Of a DNA stretch of 64,000 nt, positions 48,470 to 62,404 are shown piece by piece. The notes below the pieces were generated by a model. That model worked only from the letters and a program-made list of their open reading frames with translations, ran no database searches and was not told the DNA's origin. Within the stretch, counting starts at the first letter, position 1; every line of letters starts with the position of its first letter. The position numbers were made by a program, and so were the translations under genes. The DNA is from Xiphydria camelus (Eukaryota > Arthropoda > Insecta > Hymenoptera > Xiphydriidae), in the NCBI GenBank assembly GCA_963678675.1, contig OY783196.1, positions 31,102,827 through 31,166,826 of the forward strand, given 5' to 3'.

Positions 48470-51433
48470 AGAGTGAATCCAATCGAAAGGAACTAATAAT
48501 TCAATTACGCGCGAGTGTGCGTTACCAATTTTGATTCGGATCAATGAAAATAACGCGAAATAAGATTAAGAAAAATACATTTCACTGATTTCATCATTCG
48601 AACCCGCACGGTACTCAGACAGGGGAGCGCGCAGCTTCAATCGTACCACTTCCTCGCCGAAAGAGTCTCGAGCTCTATCTGCGTAACGAGCGACGATATA
48701 ACGCGTCGTTGTACGTACCTCTGTCGGGCGATGGAGCGAGTGGACGGCCACGTTTCGATCCGTAGAATAACCGACGTATAGAAAATAGAGGGGGATGAGT
48801 GGATGGCGACGCGCAGCGGGAGCGACGGAGAAGGAGAGGACGAAGAAGTGCGAGAGATGGGAGGGCAGGAAAAAGCAGGCAGTATCGCGGCAGCTGTAGA
48901 GTCGGGGACCATTGTGAGAGTCACGTATTAGCTTGTGCGTTGGCACGGCTCAGTCCGACCGCTCCGCGCGCACATACACAGGGCCCCCGGCGGCACCCTG
49001 CCTTTCTCGCTTTCGCTTTGCCCGATGCAGTGTTTGCTTTGTATTGACTCCCGTGGACGCCGTCGACGAGCAAATAACAGGGATATGGAGCATGTTAAAT
49101 AGCCCTAATCCGCTCTATATGATTAACCAACGTCAAAAGGCAAGCGCGGCGCGTCACGAAGTTTCCCCTCTGCAGCGCGCATGTAAGTGACGCGCTTCGG
49201 TTGAAATTGCAAATGCGCGCGTGAACGAGGGAGACGCGAGAGGAAAGTCGTCGACCGGGACGATAACTTTGATTTTGCTGCGGAGTGGAATCAATGTTCC
49301 GACTGTGCATCGAAGTCCAAGTATCGTTGCCTCGAATATACGTCGAAAGAAAATATACTCTCTTGATTGGGCTAACGAAGTATTTTGAATGAATATGAGC
49401 CGACAGTACGTTTTTTTGGAATCGCAAAATTCTTTGGTCGATTTCACGAAAACTTTGATCGCAGAGCTGAACAGTCGGATAATCCAACAAATATTTTTTT
49501 AGGTTATCAAATTGACTCAACAAAATTATTTTGTCGGCTATTTTTTTTTCTTCGTGTAGATTCGTAGAGGTGATGATTTAGCGAGGGTTTATTACAGAAA
49601 GGCACGCCGATCGCATGAATTTCGCGTCGATTTTACGACCGGGCGGAAGTCGATCAAAAGTGTAAAGCCGCCCCCCACGTTAAACCGCGATGGGTACCTA
49701 TCTCTATACCACAGGTAGAATGCGTTTCGAGGAAATTGTGTATAACTTTTTGTGACATAAGGAGCTTATTATATTAGTTTGCCTAGTGTAATGAATTGAT
49801 AGCTATATGTTTACCTACATGCAATAACTGAGCCACGCGACAGATGGCAGCGCGATACCGGGTCCAATATTACGACTCAATCACTCCCCATCGATCACAA
49901 CATATATTACATTATTACTCTCCGAGCTCTCCGCGATATTACCGACTCTCGTACCCATATAACTACCTATACCCCCCGGGGGTATAGCTTACGCACAAAA
50001 GTCGCGCTACGAGCTATAACCGTAGCAATGTGTAACACTTCCGGAAAACGCCTTACGGCTACTTCTGATTAGTTCCCTGCGTAGAGGCGTCGACGGTTCG
50101 CCACCTTCCACGCGATTTCCCGTAGAAATACGTCGTCGGTCACCGCGTAACCTTATCACCTTCTACGAAGAAATAATATTTTTCCATTTTTTAATAATCA
50201 TTTTCACTATTTTTCTGCTGTGGGTATTTGGAATTTTTTTTAAAAATACACCCATCGATGGGTTTCGTTTCGAGGGTCCTTCTTCGTACGTTTTGTAACC
50301 CCGAATAATTCTCCACGACGTATACCGCGTAATAAGGACGCTCGATGGCGGAAACCAGCCGCGGGAACATCGCCGTGCGATAAACTCGCGCCGCGATAAG
50401 ACGTCAAATAGCGCGGGGCGCGCGAAGGAAAAGCGGGAAGGAATAAAAGTGCAGAGGGAGAGAGAGAGAGCCACCCGCTCGCGATCTTATATTCCACCCC
50501 CTTATCCGGGATTCCGGAAAACTCGTCGCTCCATTGGTTGATCCCCGCGGCCGTTCCCCGCCGGATCCCGCTTAAGACAAATCGAGGCAATCACACGAGA
50601 TTCTGAATAACAAAAGTATCCTGCTAGGCGGCGGGAATGACGAGGACTCGGGGGAGGGATAAGGCATGTTTACAGGAGAAAACTGATACTGTTAGCGAGG
50701 ATCCGTACCACCTGCGACCACCGGTATACGAACGAAGCCATTGAGAACCGCGGCGCGGTCCATTTTTCTCTGCTTCGCCGAGCCGCCGTTATTCGTTAGG
50801 CTTTATCTGCATTCGCGTATAAGCGAGATACGATGTATCCGCGTCGCGTTTGTTTGAGACTTTCGAACGCGCGTTTAAGATTTTCGGACAAATCGCTCCA
50901 TTCCACCGCGCCGCGGTACGGAGGAAATAATAATTTCACCGCGAGAGACCGATGTCCGGTCATTTATTAAAGATCCTCCTCGAGATTGCCGGGGCGTACT
51001 CGCGTTAATCCATTGAAAAACACGAATTCTAAATAATTAATGTCACTCGTTCCCCTTCTTCGCGTCGTGTACATCTGGCGCAATTTGTTAGTCCCTGATT
51101 CGAGAGATTATACCGATGCGTTTTTATGCCTAGACACGCGCGATAGGTATTCGAGTGTCGCGTCAGGTATTTCACGATCGCCCATCCCCTCCCATTTCTG
51201 TTCGACCCGCAGGTACAACCCCATTGCGAACGAGTCGTGTGGTCTCCGCGCTATTTTCGAGGCATTTAGTCGCTCGGCCGCGTGGTTCGTCTCGACTTGG
51301 AAGTCAATGGCTTTGTGCGGATGTAGGTATATATACCGCGGGGCAGATTCCCTTCTCCCACGAAGTCACCGGACGTGACTTTAGGAGCCGCGGCAACGGT
51401 ACGCGCGGGGCTACAATAATCCGGCTAATGGCG

Positions 51434-51461
51434 TCTCTCTCTCTCTCTCTCCCTCTCTCTC
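51434..51461. repeat. (TC)n microsatellite, interrupted
   Basis: TC tract with one CC interruption. Confidence 0.8.
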
Positions 51462-52936
51462 GGGGGATGGTTACTACTGGTTCTACGTGGTAACTGGGAC
51501 AGGTGCGCCACCCCCGGAACCGATGAATGCCTTGGCTTTGTCGGCGCGCTACCGCCCGCTGCGTACCGTATACGTTTCGGGCTCGACTGGTTCATTCACG
51601 AACGCGGGGTCCGCGCGTTCATTCACGAATCCGGTGGGCCACCGCCGAAAGAATCTTCCGGCGTAATCTCGTCGAGGAATTTTGGGGACTCCTCTCGTCG
51701 AGTCGAGCGAGAGGCTGTCCTACTCTTGCGAGGAATACGAGCGCGATTGTAACAGCGTCTCCGGGGCTCGAAGGTGTTGCGGCGCGATTTTTTGACGAGG
51801 AAAAAGCGTTCCGAACAAACCCACGTCATTGTATTTCGGTATATCGAAGGGACAGCATCATTGAAATATCATTTGTCGACATATTTATAAATGGAATCGA
51901 GATGTTTCGAATTACACGTGATATTTCAAAACTACAAACGCGATGATATTCCGAAGGTGGTCCGTAGAAATCGACGCCGTAATGTATTCGAGATCGATCG
52001 CGACGCGTGAGTGCCGAGTGCCGTGCTTTTCACGTCCGAAGACGAACGCGGACTGTTATGGTATACTGGTTACACCTATAAAAAATCAAACGCAGCCATT
52101 TTCGTGACAGTCACGACGGCAATAAACGCGTTTCCGAGAAACCGCTCCGACGAATGACCACAAGAACCAGATATATCTAACCAGGTATAAGTGCGTTCAC
52201 CTGTTCGGAGTGAGGTATAATAACGTCGGAAAGTCGGGGCGAGATGTTTTCGGGTGGTCTTTGTAACGCGCGATCAACGTACGTCGGGACTGGTTTGACG
52301 TCGAGGGGAGATTTAGGATTCTATTTCGACAAATTTTCAATTTAATTTCAATTTCAATAAAAAGTCTTCACGAATTTGCTCAGCACTCGTCGGTAATTGA
52401 TTCGATCGGATACCGCGAAATATTCGTTCGGATATTCCTTTCCGTCCACCATTCGCGTACCTATATATTTACAATATTCAGGATCCGTATAACGTACGTC
52501 CCTCCCTTCCGGTTCTCCCATCGAACAGGCCATCACGTTCGTATGTACCTACGGTTGCGCGGCGGGTGAGATCTTTGATCGAAAAAATCGAAATTTTCCG
52601 TGAGTTTTCAACCGGGACATTAATAAAACAAAAAAGGAGACCGATGGATACGGCGTCGCGATCGTTCTCTCTCGGTACAACAAGACAACGGCGAATGGGA
52701 CGCGCGCACCCATCGGAATATTAAAATAATCCGTGATTACTTTAATAAATCTTCCCGCCCCCACACCCCGCCGGTGCCCGAGGCAGCAGTCACAGATGTG
52801 ACTGTACCCCTAATGAGCGCGCTATTTTTCACGAGTATTTTTATCCCGTTTATTGGCCGCTCGCTTCACAAACTGTCGGCTGGATATTAATCATCCGGCT
52901 CTTACGACTCGGATTTTATTTCTTCCAAGGATGAAG

Positions 52937-52960
52937 GAGAGAGAGAGAGAGAGAGAGAGA
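52937..52960. repeat. (GA)12 microsatellite in a purine-rich tract
   Basis: A perfect GA run within a longer G/A-rich stretch (about 52925-53040) that also contains GGGGGGAGG and GAGAGAGACGG segments. Confidence 0.85.
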
Positions 52961-53458
52961 TAGAGGGAAAGAGATGGCGGGGGGAGGAGACGGAGCGAAG
53001 GGGAGCGAGAGAGACGGCGGGGGTTAGCGGGAAGGGGCAGGCGCGAGCTCCTTCGTTATTGTTATATTAAACCGGCTCCGATAGAACACATTCTCCCCTA
53101 TGGAGTTCTGGAAATCCGACGAGTTTCTTCGCCGGTCGTCCGCGTCGCTATTATCCTTTTCACGCTCTTCGCCTGCCTCTTTATGTCGAGTCGAAAAAAG
53201 CGCGCGGCGATACGGACACTCGCGTGTGGCCGGGATACACTCGTCCGAGCTAAGCGTCCAATGGCAAATTTTTCCCTCCACGAATGGACTAAAAATCCGT
53301 CGTGCAAACGATCGACCGGAATACGCGCTATAGCGCTTGATCCGTTAGAGATTGCATCATCACGCGCGCGTAAATTAAACGAACCAGAGCAAAAATCTTG
53401 CCACCTCCCTCGCACCGCATCAGCACACCTGTACAGCAACGGGCGGATGTAAAACATA

Positions 53459-53652
53459 CACTGAAAAAAAAAAGATTTAAATTTATTCCGTTAGAAGGAT
53501 AATCTGAGTACGAAAGGTAAAATAGATAAAAAATTATCTTAAAGAAGGTTAAATTTTAAGCCCTGGGGAAGGATAATTTTTGATCTATTTTACCTTTCGT
53601 ACTCAGATTATCCTTCTAATAGAATAATTTTTTATCTTTTTTTTTCTCAGTG
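53459..53652. mobile_element. 194-bp palindromic MITE with TA target duplication
   Basis: It starts CACTGAAAAAAAAAA and ends TTTTTTTTTCTCAGTG, flanked by TA on both sides (53457-53458 and 53653-53654). The arms of about 85 bp include the perfectly mirrored AGAAGGATAATCTGAGTACG and AAAGGTAAAATAGAT segments around a CCCTGGGG centre. The TA target and terminal repeats suggest a Tc1/mariner-type non-autonomous element. It is an A+T-rich island inside CpG-rich DNA. Confidence 0.87.
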
Positions 53653-54767
53653 TATATCTTGCCGTATCGCGAGAAATCCCAGTCTGAAAAAGTCGCGTCT
53701 CGCGCGCCCGCGTTTACATCGGTGGATTATAAATCACGGCGCTTTATAATTCCGACCGTTCTAAGGCTCCGCGGTGATGAATGGCATCCTTGACTTCTTT
53801 GACCGTGACTCGCTCTGACGATCCGGCGAAGGCGAGAGTGTTTCCGGTGCGGGCGGGGCGACCGCGATCGACAAAGGGATTAAGAGAGGAGGTTTAAGCC
53901 GAAACCTTCATTCCGCTCGGACATTAGCCCCGTCGAGGGAAAACGCGGACTGCTCTCGTCTCGCTCTCTTTTGATATACCGTAGGGCCGCGAGACTCCAT
54001 ATCCCCCGCGTGATATTTCGTCACGGCGCGAGAGGGAAAATCTTGACGCGCCTCGAAATATTTCCGCTATTGTCGCGGCGTATACATACACGCCAACGGA
54101 CGCGAGACTGCTGGATTAAAATGTTTGGCGTATCCCGTCTCGCGCGCGCGCGTACCGGGCGACGAGCCGGTGACGGCTCGGGGGTGTTCTCTTGAAACTG
54201 GGGTTTAGGACGCGCGCTCGAGAGGGGATGGTGCGACGGAGCGGACGTTAAGCCGACTTTCGGGGCTTCGAAAAACAGGCAGAAGGAAGCGAGCGTCGGT
54301 TATGTATCTCGGTGCTTTATAGTTATGGAGAGGCTCGCGCGCTTCTCTCTCTCGCCTACGTGTTAATATATCTCACGAGATGAGAGTGTATCCACCGTAG
54401 CTCTTTGTCTAAGAGCTTTGTGGAATCTCCGAATCTCTTTCGATCTTCTCTCTGCTCGCCGATTAGCGCGGCGAGTGAGCTCTATCGGGGGTCGAGTGAA
54501 AATTGACCGAAGCTGCCCTCTGAGCTCGATTGCGTGGGTCGACTGATGATAAAGTCTCGCCGAGGAAACGCACGTCAACGTGGCCCCGTGCTGCGCGTCC
54601 GCACCTTTCCGTCCCCGCAGAGATGTGTGTCACCCTTGTTATTACAGGAAAGAATAACAACCGAGACATCGATACAGGATGCGAGAGAGCACCTGTAGAT
54701 CTCGTCGCGGCAGGACGGATTCATCAGGATTTCCCGATATTTCCGAGTGTTTGTTGAGATAACAGGC

Positions 54768-54783
54768 CCGCGCGCGCGCGCGC
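54768..54783. repeat. (CG)n run
   Basis: Alternating CG tract of about 16 bp in the CpG-rich block. Confidence 0.75.
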
Positions 54784-57700
54784 CTAAAAGACGAGGGCGA
54801 GCGAGAGAGACGCGCGGTGACGCTTGTGGTGCGACAGTGGTCGTGCGACGTCACGCGTATACGCGGCCTGTTTGGAGAATAAATATAGTGGTACGCGCGC
54901 GCGTCCCGGCATTGATTGCCGTCGTCAATGAGAAAAAATAGCTTCCTCCGCTCGCTCGTCGACGCGCGACGAATTCTCTCCCCCGCGTCGTGCATGCGCA
55001 ACGAGTGCGGGAAACGCGTCGCGTATCGCCTCGTTACTCGCGCGTCCTCTCGTACGCCATACGAGGCCAAACTATTATCTACTCGCCGGGAAAGAAACTC
55101 GAATCACTGTTATCTCATTATCTGCGAACGTTTGGCCTGCATCGATGTAAGACTTTATGTTACTGACGAAAATGTAATCTTCAAATGAGAATTATACAAA
55201 CACATGAGCCAAAAGCTCACGGATAATGAGGCAACTGCAGTGATTCGAGTTTCTCTCCTGGCGAGTAAGTTTAGCCTCGTGTGAGGCATATAAGCATATA
55301 TCGCTCGTCCTTACGTCGTTTCGTCCAGAACCCGTTTAGTTCCCGAAAGATTCGTGGCGTACCGTAAAAAACCATAACACCCGTGGGGCCCCGCGGTATT
55401 TCTCGAAATGCCGCGCTCGCTCGCGCTGTCGCGGTGGACCATCGCGAGATGACCGCGCGTTGGATGTTTTTATTCGGCCGTCCCGCTGTAGACAATGACG
55501 GAGACATCGCGATAAAATTGAGCGATCGTAAAAGGACGCTGTACAATATTTTAGGCGCGATCCAGAAGCACCGCCACTTTTCTCCCTCATCTTCTTCCTC
55601 CTCCTTCTACTCGGCTATAGTACAAGGGCAGTGGCCGTATAGGTGCGCGCCCGTACCTACGCGAAGGAGGTCCGCGTATCCGGAATCGTAAAATTACGTC
55701 ATCCGTCCTGTTTTATCGCCACCGAACCAATAAAAGTCCCAATAATAATGTCGAATGTTTTCCGATGCACCATATTTGATTTAGTGTCGGCCATTTTGCG
55801 ATCACATATCTGCCTCGTAAATCTCGCGGCAGTGGCGCCGCCGCATAAAAATATCAAACGTCGATGCGTCCCGCGCGCTCTCGCGGGGGACGAGAGATGT
55901 CGCGTAAAATATCACCCGCGTTATATGGGCGCCCGCGGTGTGGAGGTGCGCGTGTGTACAAACCGCGTGCGCGCGAGCGGCGCGGAATTGGAGTGGATCG
56001 AGTCCGAAATCAGCTAAAATCTGGATGCCGTATCGCGGGATGACTGGGGTGGAGCGGGCCGAATCGATTGTGCGGGGAAAAACGCGGAGGATCGAAGTGG
56101 GACGCTCTCGAGCTGGCCTCCGAGTGAGACGGCAGGTAACGGTCGACGGGGGTCAACCGTGCCGCTCCATTCGCTTCGTTAAATTTGCAATAACTGCAAT
56201 AATTGCTTCCTTCGTTCGACAGGATCAATCGCAACAGTCGTCAGCACTCTTACGACTCATCGTACCGTACAAGGACACTCGGTATACCTACGGACTATCG
56301 CTAGCGATTAAAATTCCACGCGAAGGTCCGCGCGAATAAAGATTTCTTTTTTCCGAGCCCGCCGCGGAAGCATACCAAGAGGAGACCGCGAGAGAAAAGG
56401 AGGAGACGCCGCGTATTCGGTGCCGTAAGGAAAACCGGGGTCAATCGATCCCCTCTCGCCCGTTGGTAGGCGGAGAGGGCCGCGAAAGCTTCGAGATTCC
56501 CGAGCTCCGGTGGCAAGAGAGAGAGAGAGAGAGCCTTGATTTATTTGTTGGTATCCTCGGGTAGTAATTCTTTCACACCGCGATAATATCCGGAGCGATG
56601 TCTACCCGAGCCCAGAATTCCGCAGCAGTTTTCGCCGATGGTTCCTTATACATGTATACAGTATATACATGCTCGTACATACACATAGCGGCGCGCGGTG
56701 AACTCGCGCGTACGTCGTGAATCGATAGCGATTCCCATTTCGCGTTGCTGATTCGTCGACACCATCGTTCCGCGATGGTAGGAGTTCGCATACAGTCCTT
56801 TCTGATCGCGTGGAAAGAGTATTTCGACCTCGATTAAACGTCATTCGAGGATCGTATAAAAATCCATTTTTATTTCAGAACAGAAAAATATACTTTCCTG
56901 TATATGTGTGTATATCCAAAGCGAATAAATTTCACAGTCGACGTTCGAACGATTACTTTACCGCGCCTGACGAGGATTTGGACACGCCGCAAGAAAGCTT
57001 CCCGCTGCAGTTTTTCTCGCCGGGAAAGCCACCCCTTTCCTTCCGAATCCCCCTTCGGAACGTCTTCCCGCGCGACAACCGCGAGGCCCGCCGCGGGGCT
57101 CGCTCGAGCCTGCCGCGCCGCCGCCATCCAGATAACTCAAACGTCATCGTGGCGTATCTCCGCGCGTATTACACCGCGCTCGCAATAACCAATGCCAAAG
57201 TAGCACTTGATACTTAGCCAGATAAACCGGAACGATGGCACTTTCCGTTTAGAGTCGGTGGCGATAGAAACAGAGGGAGTCGCCGGGTCTGGGAGCCCGG
57301 ACGAGGCAGTATATCGCAGTTATTGTCCATTAGGAGCGGGCGAGGCTGCCATCCACGCCACAAACTTACTTTATGATATTGCTGCCTGCCTACCCGCTCG
57401 CTCGCCCGCCTGAATCAGGACTTTGACGTGCCAAACTCCTTCGCTCCCGACGCGCGATTCGCCTCGCTCGCCGCCGCCGCCGCCAGAACTCGCGCGCCCG
57501 TTCTTCGCCTCGTCCTTCCGGCGGTGGCGGCCGATAGCGGGAGGATGCTTTTTCCTCCCTTCGGCTATTCCGCCGAGCTTCGGCCATCGTCGGCTCCGCG
57601 GCGCGGCTCGGTCGCTTTTTTCCTCGCGCGAATAGCGGCATCGCTTTAATTTGTGGAATATCTGCAAAAACTCACCCTTACCCGCCGCGCGGCGAGGGAG

Positions 57701-58535
57701 TTTGATGAGATCGTCGGGACGGCCAGCGAGAACGGGCGTTGTAACGAGTGGCGCGATGGGAGTTCGGCGCTGTCGCTGTACCGGAAGACCGTCCCGGAAA
57801 CTTGGCGCACCCCCGGTGACCGCGCGATCTCGTCGGTGCGGATAAACTTTGGCGCGGTCGCGGCTAGCGCGAAAATCGCGACTCCGATAATAATGATGCG
57901 GTTAACGATTCTCGATCGAGATGTGATCAGCGAAGGATGCGGCGGAAATTATATCATGATTCTCGGTTGATCGGTAGTCGTTATGGGTTTTCCTTCAAGT
58001 GGTATAACATTCATAAGGAGAACGACGGAAGATAAATATCGAATGATTGATTCAACGCCGTACCGCGAGGGGTGTAGAACCGATAAAGTGCATTCTGATC
58101 ATTTCCCTTTAAACATTCATTTACGAGTGCGTAATTTAGCAGCTGACGCTTTACGCGATCTCCGTATAGCCGTACCGTGCGCGAAAGAGCAAATCTCTCG
58201 CTCCTTCGCTCGACACCAGCCTACGCGCGGACACTGCGCCGATCGCATCGCGCGGTAGCTAATGGAACGTGTCACGCGGCCCGCGCGCGGAGTCATCGAT
58301 CAAACCGGCGAATCAAAGGACGAGGAGCGTTTCCGTTTGCGCGCTACACACGACTTCGTCCAATTAGCGCGAGGACCCCGCGCGAATCGTTCGAGAAATA
58401 TCAGTACGGGTCGAAATACTCGCGCGCGCTGTACCTATAGCGGCGCGGGAGCACTAAATGCAATGACTATGCCGCGGTGAATTACGACGCCCGGGCAGCG
58501 ACGTTATGGGCACGAATTGAATGGGACACGACGCG

Positions 58536-58580
58536 ATGGAACGGAACGGGATGGAATGGAACGGAACGGAACGGAATGGG
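58536..58580. repeat. GGAAC/GGAAT pentamer array
   Basis: About nine copies of a 5-bp unit varying between GGAAC, GGGAT and GGAAT. Confidence 0.85.
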
Positions 58581-58814
58581 TCTCGCGGCGCTCGAGTAAC
58601 GACCAATTAGATAACAAAACGTCAAACAGTAAAACCCGTCATGTTTATACCGAAGGGGATAAAACCGGGCATCTATTCGTGCCCGCGGAGAGTGGTGTGG
58701 TACGGCGCGCTATAAACTACCCGTTATATACGGATATAATGTGCCTGCAGGTTTTACTCGCGGCCTCTCTCTCCCCCTGCTCTCTGCACCTTGCCGTCAC
58801 GAACCGAACGCCCG

Positions 58815-58817
<3 letters not shown>

Positions 58818-58858
<41 letters not shown>
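58818..58858. repeat. (CT)20 microsatellite
   Basis: The longest perfect dinucleotide repeat noticed in the window, 41 bp, ending just before CGCGTACACGACGG. Confidence 0.9.
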
Positions 58859-58860
<2 letters not shown>

Positions 58861-58949
58861 GTACACGACGGATGATCGACCGAGCGTCGTATAACCGCAC
58901 GCGCGCGCGGTGTGGCGAGAACCGACAATGAGAAAATTCTTCCGACGAC

Positions 58950-58958
58950 TATAAAAGG
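58950..58958 (+). promoter_or_regulatory. Isolated TATA-box-like sequence
   Basis: TATAAAAGG matches the TATA consensus exactly and is followed by a (CG)n run and GAGAGAGAG. No initiator or downstream exon was recognised, so it may be chance. Confidence 0.25.
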
Positions 58959-61900
58959 CGCGCGCGCGCGCGCGAGAGAGAGTACCGTACCTGTGCGTAC
59001 GTACTTCGATGAAAGCGATCCGAGGGTGGTATTTCGATATCGCGGCTAACGATATTTCATCAGAGAGCTTCGATCATCCGAGAATGTTCACGACCACTGC
59101 ATCCCCTGTTTAACGTTTTCGAAAGAGATCGAGGCCGCGTCGATCATATCTCTCGTGCGGAAAAACGATGAGAGTCGACGAGAATGAGTTTCATCGGACC
59201 GTCGTACGAAAATCCATACGCGGTGTCGCGTAGGTGTCCTGGACCGATCGCTTCCCCGCGTGTCGGGAAGGCGAGAAGGGTCGAGGGGGGCCGAGGGGGT
59301 GGTTAAATTGGCATGACAGATAGAGGGTGCGAGAGCAGTTGTCGCTTAGTAACATTACGCCACGATGAAACTGATATCCACCCCCTCGTCTCTCTCGTTT
59401 CCCGCACCCCCTCCTTCGGCCGTCGCGTCCCCTCGATACGAGGCGTGCAGATGATGCGTCCGCCGGAGCCGACGCTACGTTTTCCTGCGGACGGCGAAGG
59501 AGGGGGGGGGAAGGAGAGAGGAGTGGGGAGCGAGAGAGACGGAGAAACGGAGGGCAAACGGGAGGGAGAAGAGAGAGAGCTCGAGGCCCTCCGCGCTCGA
59601 CTCGATCATACTTTACACGTCAGATCTGGACGACGAGCTGATAACGCGCGACGCGCTCGTCGCGGCGATGCTTTTCGTTTAATTCGTAATTCGACGGAAG
59701 TGCACGGACGAACGGAGCTTTCTTCGAGACGCGCGCCACGTCACCCGCGACAGTTGGCTCGTCGAATTTTTTCGTCTCCCATCGAGAGTCGAAACGTCAG
59801 AAGCGATCGCGCAGACGAGACCCTGCCTACGCGAGCGTCATCGCGCCTATGGTGTACAGTGCCCGCTCCCCTTGTCTATAGATCATCTCCGCGATCCCCC
59901 CGCTGACTTGTTATTAAATTAATCCTTCGTTTAGCCAAATTGATGCATTGATATCACAGAGCACTCATAACTCACGACACCCTCGAGCCGCGCGCGGCGT
60001 ATACGCGCCGCACGTATACATATGCGCGCGCGCGCGTCCAAGGTCTGTATAGTATACGCGCACAGCGGGAGCGTTCGACCACCCCCTCCCGCTCCCACCC
60101 GCTTCCGAGCGCGCCGTCGCTTAATCTACCGTTTATCAATGCAATTGTTTAACATTTTGCTAAATAACCGCGGTGATGTATCGCACCGCCGCTTTTTAAT
60201 CGCCGCATCACGATGACGCCATTAAGATAAATGCCAGCGCTCTCTCTCTCTGCGGCGCTACATCGTCGCGCCGCTCTCGCCGCGCGCGATGCGATTTGTA
60301 CTTTCATTTACAGGATTACGCGCTCCAACTTTCGCGGAATTAACGAATCGAGCGGAACTATTCGACCGGCCGATCTGCTCGTCGATGGCTTCGACTTTCG
60401 TTCGCGCGAATCGGAGCAAGCGATGTGGGTACCTTGTATATGGTTCTCGCGCGTACGCGTATATTTTACGTATCGCGTCCGCGTCGAAAATGGTACCGAG
60501 AGTCGCGCCGCGTGAAATACGGAGAAACTGCAGCGCTAAATCGGCGCGCGGGCCCGTTTCCGAAATTGACGACGCGCCGCGATATTAAAACGAGCTGTAG
60601 CTCTTTGGCGCGTCGTTCCTATTGCATGCTACGAGATTTGGAATACAGGGTGCTTCGGTGTCTAGAGATCTTTCCCGCGAGGGTGTCTTCTTCGGAAAAA
60701 GAATCGAAATATTCATTTCTCGGGGTATTTTTAGCGGACGATGATTTTGGAGACGTTTGCTATTTAAATTGACTTGATTGGAATATCGGAGAAATTAATT
60801 TCGATCAACGACTTCGAGGCAAAATTATATTTCGTTCAAGGGTCACTTTTTTCAAACCACCTCTGCACGACTAATTGGATATACGAGTATAAAATGTATT
60901 TGCGTAACCACGTAAGTGAATTCTTTTCATTTTTGCATCGCCCTGTACATCGTACAGCGCGTACGCATGCGACAAACGATATGAAACATTCGTTGGCCGC
61001 GAGAAACTCGTGAGTTCGACTGAACGAGGGGCAATAGAGCTGGGGAGGAGGTCCTCCGGTCGCCCCGTCAGAAACAGAAGGACGCGAATATTTCTCTCGC
61101 CGGGAGCGTCCATTCTTTGGAATTCAATTGATCCCCGCGCACGGCGGAGAAATCCCCGATTCGAGGCGAACGCGCGGCGTGGCACCTTCGGCGGCCAATC
61201 TAATCAGGGACATCTCTGAAAAGGGACGCCGGAGGGTAGTCGCCTCGATCGCTGGGGCGAACCGAACAAAAACAGCCGCGGGCTTTTTGCATGGCTCTAA
61301 CCCTCGGAATCGCAGATAAAACAAGATGGATAACTGAAGAAATTACGTTTGATTTTGCGATACCTCGTACTCGCGACTCGCCACCTAATTCTCCAATTTC
61401 GTTAGGCGACGTTTCCGTATAACTATATATATACCTGTGCGTGTATACATACGCTCTTCATTAAACAAGCATGGAATTTGTCTGAAACACCGAGGGAAAA
61501 TATATCGGGGAAAATTTCGCGAAACGTTCGACGGCTGAGAAAATGTCGAAATCAATTAAATCGCCCGTCCCGCCCGCGCGCAACATCCTCCTTCGTACTC
61601 CCCCGAGCGAACTCGCGCGTGATTTGTCCGACGTAGATGCAAGACAAATTGTCCTGAAAAACAGAGAACCCTCTTAGGTGCATCAACGGCTGACAAACTG
61701 GCCGAAATCCGCCTCCGATCCTCTCGGCCGACACATTATCGGACCTCTGCGGACAGCGGGGCCATTTATATTTTCGGCTGACTCTCCGGAAGAGAGAGAG
61801 GGAGGGAGAGAGAGGGGAAAAGAGACTGAGAGAGAGAGAGAGAGAGACTTCGATGAAATTGTTTCCCGTTATCGGATCGGTCGAGAACCTTTCCGCGATA

Positions 61901-62378
61901 GAAAAAAGGTTCGAGCCCCCCCGGACAATGAAATATATATGTATGCAAGAGCGTACATCTCTCGCGAACGTCCGACGATCGAGACGAGGAGACCGCGTTT
62001 GATCGCGATCGGTGAGAGCGAAGTCGATCGACGGTCAAACGTCTCCGCCTGATTGGAGGAATCGATAACGACGATCGGAAAGACGCGGCGCGGTGGCGGA
62101 GAGGAGTCGGCGAAGCGCGCGGTATATGGGAACATCGAGTTGTTTACTGCGAATATATGGCCCGTTATGGGTTTCACCCTCGCTACCGTCGGCAGCGCGG
62201 AGCCTATACCGACGATATAACCGGAATAGGCAACCGTCCTTGTCTCTCCCCACCGGTTAATTAAGAGCGACTGTACCTCGCTACTCCCGATCGTAAAAAG
62301 CTCGCTCCCGAGTGGAATTTCTCTCCCGTATAGAGAAACACGTCTCTATCCGCGCCAATATCCGTTCTCGATCTTCAG

Positions 62379-62404
62379 CGACGACGACGACGACGACGAC
62401 GACG
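62379..62404. repeat. (CGA)8 trinucleotide repeat
   Basis: Twenty-six bases of perfect CGA/ACG repeat. Both strands are open but no coding exon is supported around it. Confidence 0.88.

Noticed and set aside
59313..59906. 197-aa open frame in the CpG-rich block
   Set aside because: Arg/Glu/Gly-rich translation over GGGGGG and GAGAGA tracts, no domain and no splice or promoter support; stop codons are rare in this composition.
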